A stretch of 64,000 nucleotides of DNA from Turnera subulata (taxonomy: Eukaryota > Streptophyta > Magnoliopsida > Malpighiales > Passifloraceae), in contig JAKUCV010001525.1 in NCBI GenBank assembly GCA_028386065.3, positions 394,505 to 458,504 on the forward strand, written 5' to 3'. Made by a program: the position numbers and the translations under genes. Under the pieces are notes generated by a model. That model had not been told where the DNA came from and ran no database searches. It worked only from the letters and a program-made list of their open reading frames with translations. Shown piece after piece: positions 39,151 to 49,994 of the stretch (positions within the stretch are counted from its first letter, which is position 1; each line of letters opens with the position of its first letter).

Positions 39151-39690
39151 GAGGCATTAAACCTCTCTTTCATTTTTATCAACTCTTGATACATTCAAGC
39201 ACACATTAAAAAACATTCATACACATTTTTATGAGCTAATACCTTTGAAAATTGAGAGTTGCCTTATAGTGCTTACATTGTTGCTCAATAACCACTCTTG
39301 AGAGAGTTTCTGTTTTGAGTGTTATATTCTGTTGCCATACATTATTTGGGAGGTTAGTTCCCGTGTTGTAATTCATAGGGAGAGGCTCTTTCTTTCTGTG
39401 AGGAAAGTCTTGAAGTGAGGTTTCTTCAAGCAAGAGTATTGAGGTTTGTGTGACTCAAATTCTCAAGTTGTAAACGGTTTGTTAAGCACCCGGAAGCTTA
39501 ACGTAGAAAGTGAAATCTTCGAGAGAGTCTCTCGGAGGACTAGACTAGCCACAAGTTGTGTGTGAACCAGGATAAAAATTTGGTGTCTTCTTTCCCTCAA
39601 TCCTTTTATTCCGCACTGTTTCCTGCAAATTTTCATTTCATCCGAAAAACGCTATTCACCCCCCTCTAGCATTGTGCTTAGATTCTCACA

Positions 39691-39705
39691 ATTGGTAGCG
39701 GAGCC
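39691..39705 (+). other. Primer binding site of element B
   Basis: ATTGGTAGCGGAGCC directly follows the 5' LTR. It resembles the complement of the initiator tRNA-Met 3' end, the usual copia primer. Confidence 0.7.
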
Positions 39706-39745
39706 TAACTCTCTGAAAGACTTAATCGTTTGAGAGGAACTGTCC

Positions 39746-41310
39746 ATGGCTTCTTCAAGCAACTTGCATGCAGGAACTGTTCAAGGACAATCTAGCACCC
39801 GTCCACCTCTCTTTGACGGCACCAACTACTCATACTGGAAGGAGAGGATGAGAATTTTCCTCCGAGCCAACAACTTTGGTCTCTGGCTAATAATGAAGAA
39901 TGGAGAACAAATTCCGACAAAGAAGGTTGGTGAAACCACCGTAACAAAGACGGAGGCAGAGTATGATGCTGAAGACATCAAGATGATGGAAAACAATGCC
40001 AAGGCTATAAACATGCTCTATTGTGCAGTCAATCTAGATGACTACCGAAAAATTTCATGTTGCACTACCGGCATGGAGATGTGGGACAAATTTGAAATAA
40101 CCTATGAAGGAACTGACCAAGTCCGCGAGGCCAAAATCGACTCTCTCACAGCCGAGTATGAACTCTTTCGAATGAAGGAGAATGAGGATATAGAAGATAT
40201 GTTCGAACGATTCTCCAAAATCATAAACAACCTTCATGCTCTGAAGAAGAATTACTCCAATGAGGATTTGGTTCGGAAAATCTTTAGAAGTCTCACACCC
40301 TAATGGCGCTCCAAAGCTGATGCAATCTATGAGAACATGGGGTTTGCAAACACAACCTATGACGGACTCAGAGGTAACCTTCTCACTTATCAAACCACCA
40401 TTCTCAAACCCTCTGTACAGGAACCAAAGAAGAAGGATATAGCACTGAAGGCCTCTGCCTCCACTACCCAAGAGTTGACCGAATTGAACTCCAGTGATGA
40501 TGATCAAGAATATGGACTTGTCATCCAAAAGTTCCATAAGTTCATGAAAAAAGAGTTTGAAAAGAAAGGCAGAAAACAATCCGGACCACCTAAATGCTAT
40601 GGGTGTGGAGAAGTTGGGCACATGAAACCCAAATGCCCCAAAGCAAAAGAAGGCAAGAAGCCTTAAAAAAAGCAAAGGGCGTACACCTCTTGGAGAGGTG
40701 ATTCTGGAGATGAATCAACCGATAGTGAAGAAGAGGAATCGGCTAATCTTTGTCTCATGGCACAAGAAGAAACATCGGAAGATGTTTCCCTAATGAAATT
40801 TCCGATTATGATGAATTACAAAATGCCTTTAATGAGCTATATGAAGAATATGTTAATGCTGCTAAAATTAACAAAGACTTAAAGAAGAAAATCACGACAT
40901 TTGGTGAAGATGTTGAGAAATTGACTAGTGAAAATGTAAAACTCAAGGAAGAGAACAAGTTTTATGGAAAAAGAAGTGCTAATAAACCGGAAAGTCCAAT
41001 TAAAGAATGCTCATCTTGTCAATCTTTAAAGAATCAAGTTGAAAAACTTGAAACTACTTTGAAAAAATTTAATACTCCTCATAAGAATCTGAATTCTATG
41101 CTAGATAACTTACAGTCTACTAAGCATGGATTAGGTTTCAAGAATGAACCTAAAAAGGAGAAATTTGAGTCTAAAATTAGAAAGCCTAAGGCTCCAATAA
41201 AGGAAAATAAGATGATTAGAACAAACAAGCATAGCAAACCTAGTAGTTACTATCAACCCAGGAGAATGCACAATCCAAATGTAATTTGTCATTATTGCAA
41301 TAGGATATGA
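39746..41310 (+). pseudogene. Element B gag with coiled-coil linker (broken)
   Basis: Starts MASSSN. The capsid-like region follows (RPPLFDGTNYSYWKERM near the start, the UBN2-type gag signature), then the zinc knuckle CYGCGEVGHMKPKC near 40600 (CX2CX4HX4C intact), and a Lys/Glu-rich coiled-coil stretch (40750-41200) with a second Cys/His-like segment at its end. A stop at 40301-40303 replaces Glu in element A, a stop at 40664 replaces Tyr, a frameshift lies near 40760 and a TGA at 41308. Gag packages the RNA in the particle. This copy is inactive. Confidence 0.88.
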
Positions 41311-41446
41311 CATATAGCTCCTGTTTGTTTCACTAGGAATAGGCATTGGGCACAAAATGAAGCTCACTACTACTATGCCCCTAACACTTAAGGACCCAAA
41401 AAGATTTGGGTACCAAAAACTCATTGATCTATTTATGTAGGTATGC

Positions 41447-44400
41447 TTGAAGGCATCAAGTGTACTTTGGTACCTTGATAGCGGATGCTCCAAGCACATG
41501 ACCGGAGAAGCATCCAAATTTCTACAAATAAAGCCATCAAATGGAGGAAAGATTGTCTTTGGAGACAACAACGAAGGAAAGATCATCGACATTGGATCGG
41601 TTGGTAAAGATGAATCCTCCTCTATTGATAATGTTCTACTTGTTAAAGGTCTTAAGCATAATCTCTTGAGCATAAGTCAATTGTGTGACAAGGGAAATCG
41701 TGTGATTTTTAATTCTAAGTCATGCACCGTAGAACGTCTTAGTGATAATATGACTATTCTACATGGTGAAAGAATTGACAATATTTATATTAAATTTTTC
41801 AAAATGTCTTATGAGCAAAGAGGATGATATGTGGTTATTGCATCGTAGAATAGCTCATGTTAATATGAACCTCTTGAATAAATTAGTTTCTCAAGACTTG
41901 GTAATTGGTATTCCAAAGATTAAGTTTGAGAAGAACTCTATTTGTGATGCATGTCAAAAAGGGAAGCAAGTAAGAAGTTCATTTAAACCTAAAAATGTTG
42001 TTTCAACATCTAGACCGCTTCAACTCTTGCACATGGATCTTTTTGGTCCCTCACAAATTAAAAGTTTTGGTGGAAACTACTATGCCTTTGTAATTGTTGA
42101 AGACTACTCTAGATTCACTTGGACTTTATTTCTTACACACAAAAGTGAGGCATTTAACATTTTTAAGAGCTTTCTTAAGAAAGTACAAAATGAAAAAGAC
42201 TCATCAATTGCTTGCATTAGCAGTGATCATGGAGGCGAATTTGAACATGAACGTTTTTCAAATTTTTGTGATGAATATGGCATTGAGCATAAATTCTCGG
42301 CCCCTCGGACACCACAGCAAAATGGTGTTGTTGAACGTAAAAATCAGTGTCTTGAGGAAATGGCAAGAACTATGCTCAATGAGGCAAATATTCCCAAGTA
42401 TTTTTGGGCTGATGCAGTGAGTACGGCATGCTACGTATTAAACCGAGCAATCATTAGGCCAATACTCGTGAAAACACCCTATGAACTATACAAGGGAAGA
42501 AAACCTAACATTTCCCATCTTCGTATCTTTGGATGCAAGTGCTTTGTTCATAATAATGGGAAAGATAGGTTGGGGAAATTTGATGCAAAATCTGATGAAG
42601 GGATCTTTCTTGGATACTTATTACGTAGCAAAGCATATAGAGTCTTCAATAAACGTACCTTAACTGTTGAGGAATCTCCTCATGTAGCATTTGCAGAAAA
42701 TGATACTCGCTTGGCGAGAAAGGATTTTTGTGATGATTTTGCAGATACTCTGGAGAAGACTTCGTGGGATGATGAGGAAGAAAATCAAGACAATTCAAAA
42801 GAAGGAAACATTCCTGGAGAATCAATCTCTCAACGAGAAGTAGTAAATGAAGAGGAAAACACACAAGATACAACGGATGATATCAACCAAGAACTGCCTA
42901 GAGAATGGCGAGAATCCAAAAGTCATCCTCTTGACGAGGTTATCGGTGATATCAACCGTGGAGTAAGTACTCGAAACTCCCTTAGAGACACAGTAGGCCA
43001 CATGGCATTTGTTTCACAAATTGAACCTACAACCATTTCTGAAGCAATTAACGATGAACATTGGACATTGGCAATGCAAGAGGAGCTAAACCAATTCAAA
43101 CGCAATGACGTTTGGGAATTGGTTCCAAAGCCCAATGATCATACGATAATTGGTACGAAATGGGTGTTTCATATCAAATTAGATGAAAATGGAATAATCA
43201 CTAGAAACAAAGCTAGGTTAGTAGCAAAAGGGTATAATCAAGAGGAAGGAATAGACTTTGAAGAAACTTATGCACCGGTTGCACGTCTAGAAGCTATTCG
43301 TCTACTACTTGCCTTTGCATCATCAATGAATTTCAAATTATACCAAATGGATGTCAAAAGTGCATTTCTAAATGGATTCATTCAAGAAGAAGTGTATGTT
43401 GATCAACCTCCAGGCTTTGAAGATCATGCATTTCCCAATCATGTATTCAAGCTCAAGAAGGCACTCTACGGTCTTAAGCAAGCTCATCGAGCTTGGTATG
43501 AACGCTTGAGTAAATTCCTTTTGGACAATGGATTCAAAAGAGGGAAGGTTGACACCACACTCTTCATCAAGCATAAAAAACATTGACATCCTTTTAGTAC
43601 AAATTTATGTTGATGACATTATTTTCGGAGCTACTAATGTGTCTTTGTGCAAAGATTTTTCTGACATGATGACCAGTGAATTTGAGATGTCCATGATGGG
43701 AGAGTTAACTTTCTTCTTGAGCTTACAAGTCAAACAATTAAAGGAAGGTATTTTCATCTCTCAATCAAAGTATTGCAAGGAATTGCTTAAACGCTTTGAA
43801 ATGGAGGGATCAAAGGAAATGGCCACACCTATGAGCATCTCTGAGCACTTAGAGAAGGATGAGAAAGGTAAGGAAGTAGATGCCAAAAAATATCGAGGTA
43901 TGATCAGCTCTCTTCTTTACTTAACAACAAGTAGACCTGATATCATGTTTAGCGTTTGTTTGTGTGCAAGATATCAATCATGTCCTAAAGAGTCAAATTT
44001 AAAGGCCATAAAACGAATTATGAAATATCTTGTTGGCACAATTAATGTTGGACTATGGTATCCCAATGGTTCCACCCTTCAACTCACAGGTTACTCCGAC
44101 TCGGACTTTGCCGGATGTAAACTTGATCGTAGAAGCACAAGTGGAACATGTCATTTGTTCGGGAGCTCTTTAATTTCATGGTTTAGTAAGAAACAAGCAA
44201 GTGTAGCATTATCTACCACCGAAGCGAAATTTATTGCCGCTGGAAGCTGTTGCACACAAATTCTCTGGATGAAGCAACAACTTGAGGACTATGGTCTTAA
44301 GATCGATCACATTCCTCTTAGGTGTGATAATACTAGTGCTATAAGTTTGACAAAGAACCCTGTCCTTCATTCAAGAACCAAACACATTGACATTAGACAT

Positions 44401-44556
44401 CACTTCATTAGAGATCATGTTCTCAAGGGAGATGTAGCAATAGAATTTGTTGAAACAAGATTTCAATTAGCAGACATTTTTACAAAACCCTTGGAGAAAG
44501 AGTCATTCTTTCGCATTCGTACTGAACTTGGCATTCTTGACTCTACAATAATCTGA
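41447..44556 (+). pseudogene. Element B pol: protease, integrase, reverse transcriptase, RNase H (one or two frameshifts)
   Basis: Protease is at 41447-41827 (YLDSGCSKHMTG, the aspartic motif). The pre-integrase zinc region comes next ([10 protein letters not shown] and CDACQKGK). The integrase core has [16 protein letters not shown] and [13 protein letters not shown] has [11 protein letters not shown] and then [11 protein letters not shown] up to 43586. A frameshift there leads into the frame holding YVDDIIFG (about 43605). RNase H is YSDSDFAGCKLDRR with STTEAKF, ending QLADIFTKPL near 44490. Protease and integrase sit in different frames, with a shift near 41800. Catalytic residues are otherwise present, so damage is recent and light. 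The copia domain order is clear. Confidence 0.93.
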
Positions 44557-44763
44557 ATTCAAACATTCTTTTATTATAATTATCACAAAGATCATAAAAA
44601 CCCGTATTCCTTCATTACAATCACAAAACATATGCATACGAACTTCATTAGGTTACAATCACACACACGCTTACACTATTTCATTATATTACAATACAAT
44701 CGCACACATGCTTACATTCATTCATTATCTCACAAATCACACACACATAATTAAACATAAACA
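44557..44763. other. Spacer between element B pol and the antisense gene
   Basis: About 200 TA-rich bases with short CA-rich repeats and no gene. It must hold the end of the antisense transcript and possibly of the pol transcript. Confidence 0.5.
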
Positions 44764-45456
44764 TTACAACTTATCTTGCTGGCTCAGCATTGACTCTGAA
44801 GCTATTATTAGAATCACTAGATATATTGATTCTAAGGCTGTCATTCCATGAAAACCACATGCCTCTAGAGTTATTTTGACCATCAGTTCAAATCGGTTTG
44901 CTGGAGGAAAATGAAGTGGAAGAACACCATGATCATCCTCGAGCTGCCACTGGGTCTCCGTAAGTAATATCATATTGGGCTTATATTGATTTTTGAGATC
45001 CCTCAAGGTACCTACAAACTCCTGGGAGCGCCGGGTGATTCCTCTGCAGTTCCACACCAGCAATCGTACCTTTGGCCAGGTTGGAGGTAACCTACTTACA
45101 GGAGGCACATTCTGGGCAGTCATTGTAATCTGGTAATAACTACCTTGCTCTAGGTATTGATAGATGGGCTCTAATTGAAATCCCTCAAGTCTTTCAGAAA
45201 TGAAAAACATGATGGAGTTAGCAGAGCTGTAAAAAGAGGTTCTAAGAGTACTTTGATCCTCCAGGAAGATTGTCTCTTCCATAGGAGAAACAAAGAATCT
45301 CGACGAGTAGAGCTCGTCGACAAAAACTAAGCGAGGAATTCTGCCAAGCTCATTCGGCAGTTCCTCTAGACGCTCTTGAATTAGGCTATAGGCTAATCGG
45401 TTACGTCTTCCTAAGGAAGCACCTTGAACAAAAAATACTGATGATGGGGAAGGCAT
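44764..45456 (-). CDS. Antisense accessory gene aORF1 of element B, 230 aa, partial endonuclease-like fold
   Basis: Reads against gag-pol. I place the start at 45456 because the MPSPSSVFF start lines up with MSAPSSIFF in element A; the frame stays open further upstream without similarity. The first 130 residues match no family I know (GASLGRRNRLAYSLI, VFVDELYSS). From about 135 comes LLVWNCRG, then NQYKPNMILLTET, which resembles the start of the plant LINE exonuclease-endonuclease-phosphatase domain. The later catalytic Asp and His are not there, and the last 30 or so residues are diverged from A by a frameshift. A TATA-like CTATAAGAGGC lies about 100 bases upstream. Codon changes against element A are mostly silent. 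Function unknown; a nucleic-acid binding role is inference. Confidence 0.7.
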   Translation of the reverse strand: MPSPSSVFFVQGASLGRRNRLAYSLIQERLEELPNELGRIPRLVFVDELYSSRFFVSPMEETIFLEDQSTLRTSFYSSANSIMFFISERLEGFQLEPIYQYLEQGSYYQITMTAQNVPPVSRLPPTWPKVRLLVWNCRGITRRSQEFVGTLRDLKNQYKPNMILLTETQWQLEDDHGVLPLHFPPANRFELMVKITLEACGFHGMTALESIYLVILIIASESMLSQQDKL

Positions 45457-45555
45457 TTTTTTATGGTTCAAAGAATTTTTGATAATTTTCTCTGAATGTG
45501 GGTTAGAAAATTTTCTTTCGAAATGCTCTTTTGAGTACTCACGTTCTACCGTTTT

Positions 45556-45566
45556 GCCTCTTATAG
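45556..45566 (-). promoter_or_regulatory. TATA-like box of element B aORF1
   Basis: The minus strand CTATAAGAGGC lies 100 bases before the start, the same place as CTATAAAAGGC in element A. Confidence 0.6.
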
Positions 45567-46150
45567 AAATTTTTTTTTCGGTAACCAGACCAACAGATTT
45601 CATTCCACATCCCTCCAAACATTCTTCGATAATCACAGATTTGCTTTTTGAAAATCTTGGCATCGAATTAATTATTGATTCATCACCTCCGAGAAAGCCC
45701 AAGATATTTTTCATTGGTAACAAGAAAAGCAGATCTCTATCATCAATCCTCCAAACTATTTTTGATCCTCAAGGATTCGATGTTTGAAAATCTTGGCATT
45801 GGTCTAATTATTGTGTGATTACGTGGTATGTTTTCTGGCTACTAGTACAAATTTTTCTCCTTCAGAAGGGATCGTAACGAGACTGATGGGACGATACCTC
45901 GAGTCCGGTGCATGAGCGACAAAAATACTCCTATATGTACGTCTTCAAGGCATAGGAATCCGAGAAGATATTTTTTTTTGGGAAATTTATTACTTAGGTT
46001 TTTATATATCAGTACTATTTGTGCATCTTAGTATCATTCTAATGTGTTATCAAATTGCTAACTTGAGCGTCGGAGGCTCTTCTAAGTTTGTTTTGCAGAT
46101 ACTCCTCGATCAGGCCAAGAGATAGGGGGAACACAGGCTTCCGAAACTTC

Positions 46151-46731
46151 AACATCGATGTTTCTGATGAAAACATCGATGTTTTATGAGGTCGAAGTAT
46201 GAAAACATCGATGTTCCCCAAGGCCACATCGATGTTCAGGGGAGTTTTCTAAATCCATCTTTTTCGAAAGGTCACAACATCGATGTTGCACGGACAACAT
46301 CGATGTTTAGCCATAGAATTCCCTTATTTTCTTCTTGAAAACTCAAAACATCGATGTTTCCATGAAACACATTGATGTTCTGCCATTAAGTGGACTCGGC
46401 TGAATGTTTCCAACATCGATGTTGCCATGAAACACATCGATGTTCTGACATTGATATTCCACAAATTTTTTTTCCAACACCGATGTTGCCATGAAACACA
46501 TCGATGTTCTGACATTGACATTCCACAAATTTTTTGGCCGAACGTTTCCAACATCAATGTTATTGTTTAAACATCGATGTTTAGACGCTGTCATTCCAAA
46601 AAACATAACCGTTGCACAGTCTCCAACATCGATGTTTTAGGTTCCACATCGATGTTTAGCCACTGTTGTTTAAAAAAAATAGCCGTTACACAGTGTCAAA
46701 CATCGATGTTACTTCGACCAACATCGATGTT
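46151..46731. repeat. Internal palindrome array of element B, upstream of ORF2
   Basis: Pairs start at 46151/46172, 46204/46225, 46276/46296, 46347/46368, 46412/46433, 46476/46497, 46550/46570, 46625/46645 and 46699/46720. Distances are 20 or 21. In several pairs the second copy begins CACATC instead of AACATC. It lies between aORF1 (reading left) and ORF2 (reading right). Confidence 0.95.
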
Positions 46732-46908
46732 GGACCGTTGTTTTTCAAAAAAAAAAATGCCGTTGGAGCCTGTTTTCAATGCTCCAACAGCTATATTTTT
46801 GTTTCCACAGTAAAAACCTGGCCTCTCTTCTTCACTTTCACACACTCTTCAGTCTACTCACTCACTCTTTTCTCCAACTCTCCTTCTCCTACTCATTTCT
46901 CTCAAATA

Positions 46909-48129
46909 ATGGCAGGTGGCAAGAAAAATTCCAAAGGGAAAGACCTTGTGCCACAAAAGCAATCCAAGAAGAAGGGAGGCTCCTCAAGTTCAGCTCACAA
47001 ATTTACTATGGCTGACTCTGAAGTTTGGTTCACTTCCAGGAATGAGCTAGATCACTACCAACCCCTCTATGCAAATCGAGCCATTGCCTCTCCTTGTTAC
47101 CTTCCAGACGATTACCCACAAGAAAAGCAGTTTGACTACCTTGAACGACACCTGAAGTAATCCAAACTATGGGACTTTGTGACAAGGAAGAGGACCCAAT
47201 TCATTCCAGATTTTGTCCGAGCCTTCTACTCAACCCTCCAACGAGATGGTGATGTTCTTTCCGCCAACATCAATGGGCGACCCTTGCAGCTGACTTTGGA
47301 GAAATTCGGGAAGATTGCAGCCTTGCCTTACATAGGCGATGACATCTCAACTTATGGGGTTGATCATTTTCTCACACTTCATGAAGCTACTCTTCTCAAT
47401 GACCTCGGGTTCACTGAAGTAAAGCGAAACCGCTCCAACAGGCCGACAATTCATTCCATCAACCCGAAATATAGGGTGCTCTTCTATCTGCTCACTCGAG
47501 TGATCAAACCAAGACCCGGGAATCACACGAACTTGACAACTAAAGACGAAAAGGTCCTCCATGCCATCATCCACGAGGTCCCCATCAATTGGGCACGAAT
47601 TGTGCTCATGCAAATGGCTGAACATATCTCCAACAATCATCCCCTTCCTTATGCTTTCTTGGTTGTGTCCATCTTGATGAATGCAGGGATAAATCCTCAT
47701 GTTGGTGAACTCACCCCTCATTCCAAGCTTTGGGCGATTGATGACGCCACCTTCCACACTGGATCATCCGCTGAAGCACCAAGGCATGCCCGAGTAGCAG
47801 CTCCTTCAGTACCCGTTCCTCAAGGCCAAGCCCCTGCTGCCACACTTGACTCCATTGCTGCCTCCATTCGTAATCTCCAACTAAGTGTCAATAGCATGGG
47901 ACGATCAATTGATCGAATTGACACGGAAGTTCAACGACAGGGTCACGACCTTCGATCCTTCTTTGCTCGTGTCAAGTACACACCTCCACCATATCATACT
48001 ACCTTTCAAGGTTACAACTTCGACAATGATGATGAGGAGGAGGATGATGAATACATCGGAAATGAGAACAATGACCCGATGGATGTGGAAGGTGGTGGGA
48101 ACCAAGATGATGATGAAGACGCAAGCTAG
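46909..48129 (+). pseudogene. Element B sense accessory gene ORF2 (plant transposon protein-like), one in-frame stop
   Basis: Starts MAGGKKNSKG, with a Lys-rich N-terminus that could be a nuclear signal. The frame is kept to 48129 except for a TAA at 47158, giving 406 codons. The middle has FVRAFYSTL, GRPLQLTLEKFGKIAALPY, TIHSINPKY and VLHAIIHEVPINWARIVLM. These resemble the putative plant transposon protein domain found as an extra gene in plant LTR elements. A coiled coil (about 300-345, LDSIAASIRNLQ) and a strongly acidic tail (DDEEEDDEY) follow. Sireviruses often carry a gene at this place, called envelope-like in some. I see no signal peptide or membrane segment here, so that label does not fit. 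An internal palindrome array lies upstream. Confidence 0.75.
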
Positions 48130-48194
48130 AGCACCTCCTTCTCCACTCTAAATCTTTAGTTTACTAATGTTATTGTTATTTCTTTTTGCTAATG

Positions 48195-48350
48195 CCAAAA
48201 GGGGGAAGATAAAAGAGTAGACGACATGAAATGCAATGTGCTAAGTGAAATGCAATGTGCTAAGTTTAAGGGGGAATCAAATTGACTTAAGTTTAATTTA
48301 TTTGACATATACTTCTTCTCTTCTTATTTGTCATTATCAAAAAGGGGGAA
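48195..48350 (+). other. Polypurine tracts of element B (three)
   Basis: AAAAGGGGGAAGA near 48197-48209, AAGGGGGAA near 48268-48276 and AAAAAGGGGGAAA near 48339-48351. The last directly precedes the 3' LTR and is the likely plus-strand primer site. Element A repeats the pattern. Confidence 0.7.
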
Positions 48351-48352
48351 AT

Positions 48353-49626
48353 TGTTACACTATGTTGTTCTTTTGCTAATGCCTTTTTACTTCACACAGG
48401 TTTTGATATTGACAAACCAATCACAAACAATCCAAGCAAAAAGAAATCACTCAAGAAGCACAAAATGAGAAGTGAAGAAGGGCACAAGAATTGAAATAGA
48501 ACTTAGAACTCAATTGTACAAGGTTAACACTTAAATCTTCTAAGTTATTAGCTCAAACAAAATCAGAGTTTCCTCATGCATCATTTCACCAATCATCCGA
48601 TCATAAAAAAGATTTTTAAGCACTAAACATCGATGTTTTGTACCCCAACATTGATGTTCTGATCTTCAAATCTTTTCAAAATTTGACGTAGCGCCAAAAC
48701 ATCGATGTTGGTAGCCAAACATCGATGTTCTTATGAACAACATCGATGTTGAATTACATAACATCGATGTTATGACGTTTGCTTTCAAACTGGTTTTTGC
48801 CGAAGCAATAAAACATCGATCTTACAAATCAACTTTACAATATTTTTTGCGAAGCACCAAAACATCGATTTTGGCTCTTTCAACATCGATGTTGAATCTG
48901 CGAACATCGATGTTTTAGTGACCGTTGGCTTCAATAATTCAAATCCAACGGTGTTGTGATACCCAACATCGATGTTGTGCAATTAGAATCAAAAAGCGTT
49001 TTTTTTTCCACCTTGCATGTTATCTTGTCTAAAGGTGTTCAGAACTTGTTCCCAACGGCCATATAAGTTTTTGAAGCTATAAATAGAGGCATTAAACCTC
49101 TCTTTCATTTTTATCAACTCTTCATACATTCAAGCACACATTGAAAAACATTCATACACATTTTTATGAGCTAATACCTTTGAAAATTGAGAGTTACCTT
49201 ATAGTGCTTACATTGTTGCTCAATAACCACTCTTGAGAGAGTTTCTGTTTTGAGTGTTATATTCTGTTGCCATACATCATTTGGAAGGTTAGTTCCCGTG
49301 TTGTAATTCATAGGGAGAGGCTCTTTCTTTCTGTAAGGAAAGTCTTGAAGTGAGGTTTGTTCAAGCAAGAGTATTGAGGTTTGTGTGACTCAAATTCTCA
49401 AGTTGTAAACGGTTTGTTAAGCACCCGGAAGCTTAACGTAGAAAGTGAAATCTTTGAGAGAGTCTCTCGGAGGACTAGACTAGCCACAAGTTGTGTGTGA
49501 ACCAGGATAAAAATTTGGTGTCTTCTTTCCCTCAATCCTTTTATTGCGCACTGTTTCTTGCAAATTTTCATTTCATCCGAAAAATGCTATTCACCCCCCC
49601 TCTAGCGTAGTGCTTAGATTCTCACA
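48353..49626 (+). repeat. Element B 3' LTR
   Basis: 1274 bp, TGTTACAC to TTCTCACA. It has a palindrome array (48626-48976) and TATAAATA at 49078, 101 bases further on. It lacks one palindrome copy region present in the 5' LTR near 38847-38879. After the target repeat ACTCA, the LTR of A resumes. Confidence 0.93.
48626..48976. repeat. Palindrome array in element B 3' LTR
   Basis: Copies match those in the 5' LTR, including 21-base spacing (48626/48647). Some copies are lost or changed, and two short deletions bring the count down. Confidence 0.92.
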
Positions 49627-49631
49627 ACTCA

Positions 49632-49939
49632 TAGGAAGAGTGTCTTCTTTCCTTGAGAGAAGTCTTGAAGTGAGGTATCTTCAAGCAAGTAGAGTTTCGT
49701 ATGACTCGAGCTCTAGGTTTTTATACGGTTTGTTAAGCACCCGGAAGCTTAACCTAGATAGTGAAATCTTCGAGAGAGTCTCTCGGAGGATTGGATTAGC
49801 CACACAAGTTGTGTGTGTGAACCAGTATAAATTTTGGTGTGTCCTTATTCTTTCAATTCCGCATTTATTTCCTGCAAGTTTTTGAATTTGTCCGAAAAAC
49901 GCTATTCACCCCCCTCAGCGTAGGGCACCTGTTCTAACA
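49632..49939 (+). repeat. Element A 5' LTR, part 2
   Basis: Resumes after element B and its target copy. It matches the end of the 3' LTR and finishes CACCTGTTCTAACA. The primer site ATTGGTAACGGAGCC follows at 49940. Confidence 0.92.
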
Positions 49940-49994
49940 ATTGGTAACGGAGCCTAACTCTCTGAAAGACTTAACCGTTTGAGAGAAACTTTCC

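Larger units (their letters stand above)
38388..39690 (+). repeat. Element B 5' LTR
   Basis: 1303 bp, TGTTACAC to TTCTCACA. It closely matches 48353-49626, which lacks a few short stretches. Contains a palindrome array, a TATA box at 39143 and a long U5. Confidence 0.93.
38388..49626 (+). mobile_element. Sirevirus-like Ty1/copia element B, inserted in the 5' LTR of element A
   Basis: LTRs 38388-39690 and 48353-49626 begin TGTTACAC and end TTCTCACA. The exact target duplication is ACTCA (38383-38387 and 49627-49631), and the LTR of A is continuous across it. Order on the plus strand: primer site (ATTGGTAGCGGAGCC, 39691), gag, protease, integrase, RT, RNase H, then a gap with antisense aORF1, a palindrome array, sense ORF2, three purine tracts, 3' LTR. 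Total 11.2 kb. Gag, pol and ORF2 have single stops or shifts against A, many from C-to-T changes, so this copy is probably inactive. It is younger than A. Confidence 0.93.

Noticed and set aside
38637..39194. Open frames with repeated NIDV / TSMF / HRC peptides on both strands (also 38767-39147, 46324-46813, 48733-48982, 58418-58919)
   Set aside because: They are translations of the AACATCGATGTT palindrome, which has no stop in several frames. The same peptides appear on both strands, so they do not show a repeat protein.
40055..40675. Minus-strand frame of 206 codons under gag of element B
   Set aside because: Shadow of gag. Hydrophobic only because it is the complement of Lys/Glu-rich codons.
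47347..47757. Minus-strand frame of 136 codons under ORF2 of element B
   Set aside because: Shadow of ORF2. Unlike aORF1, it has no promoter-like signals and is not preserved in element A at the same length.
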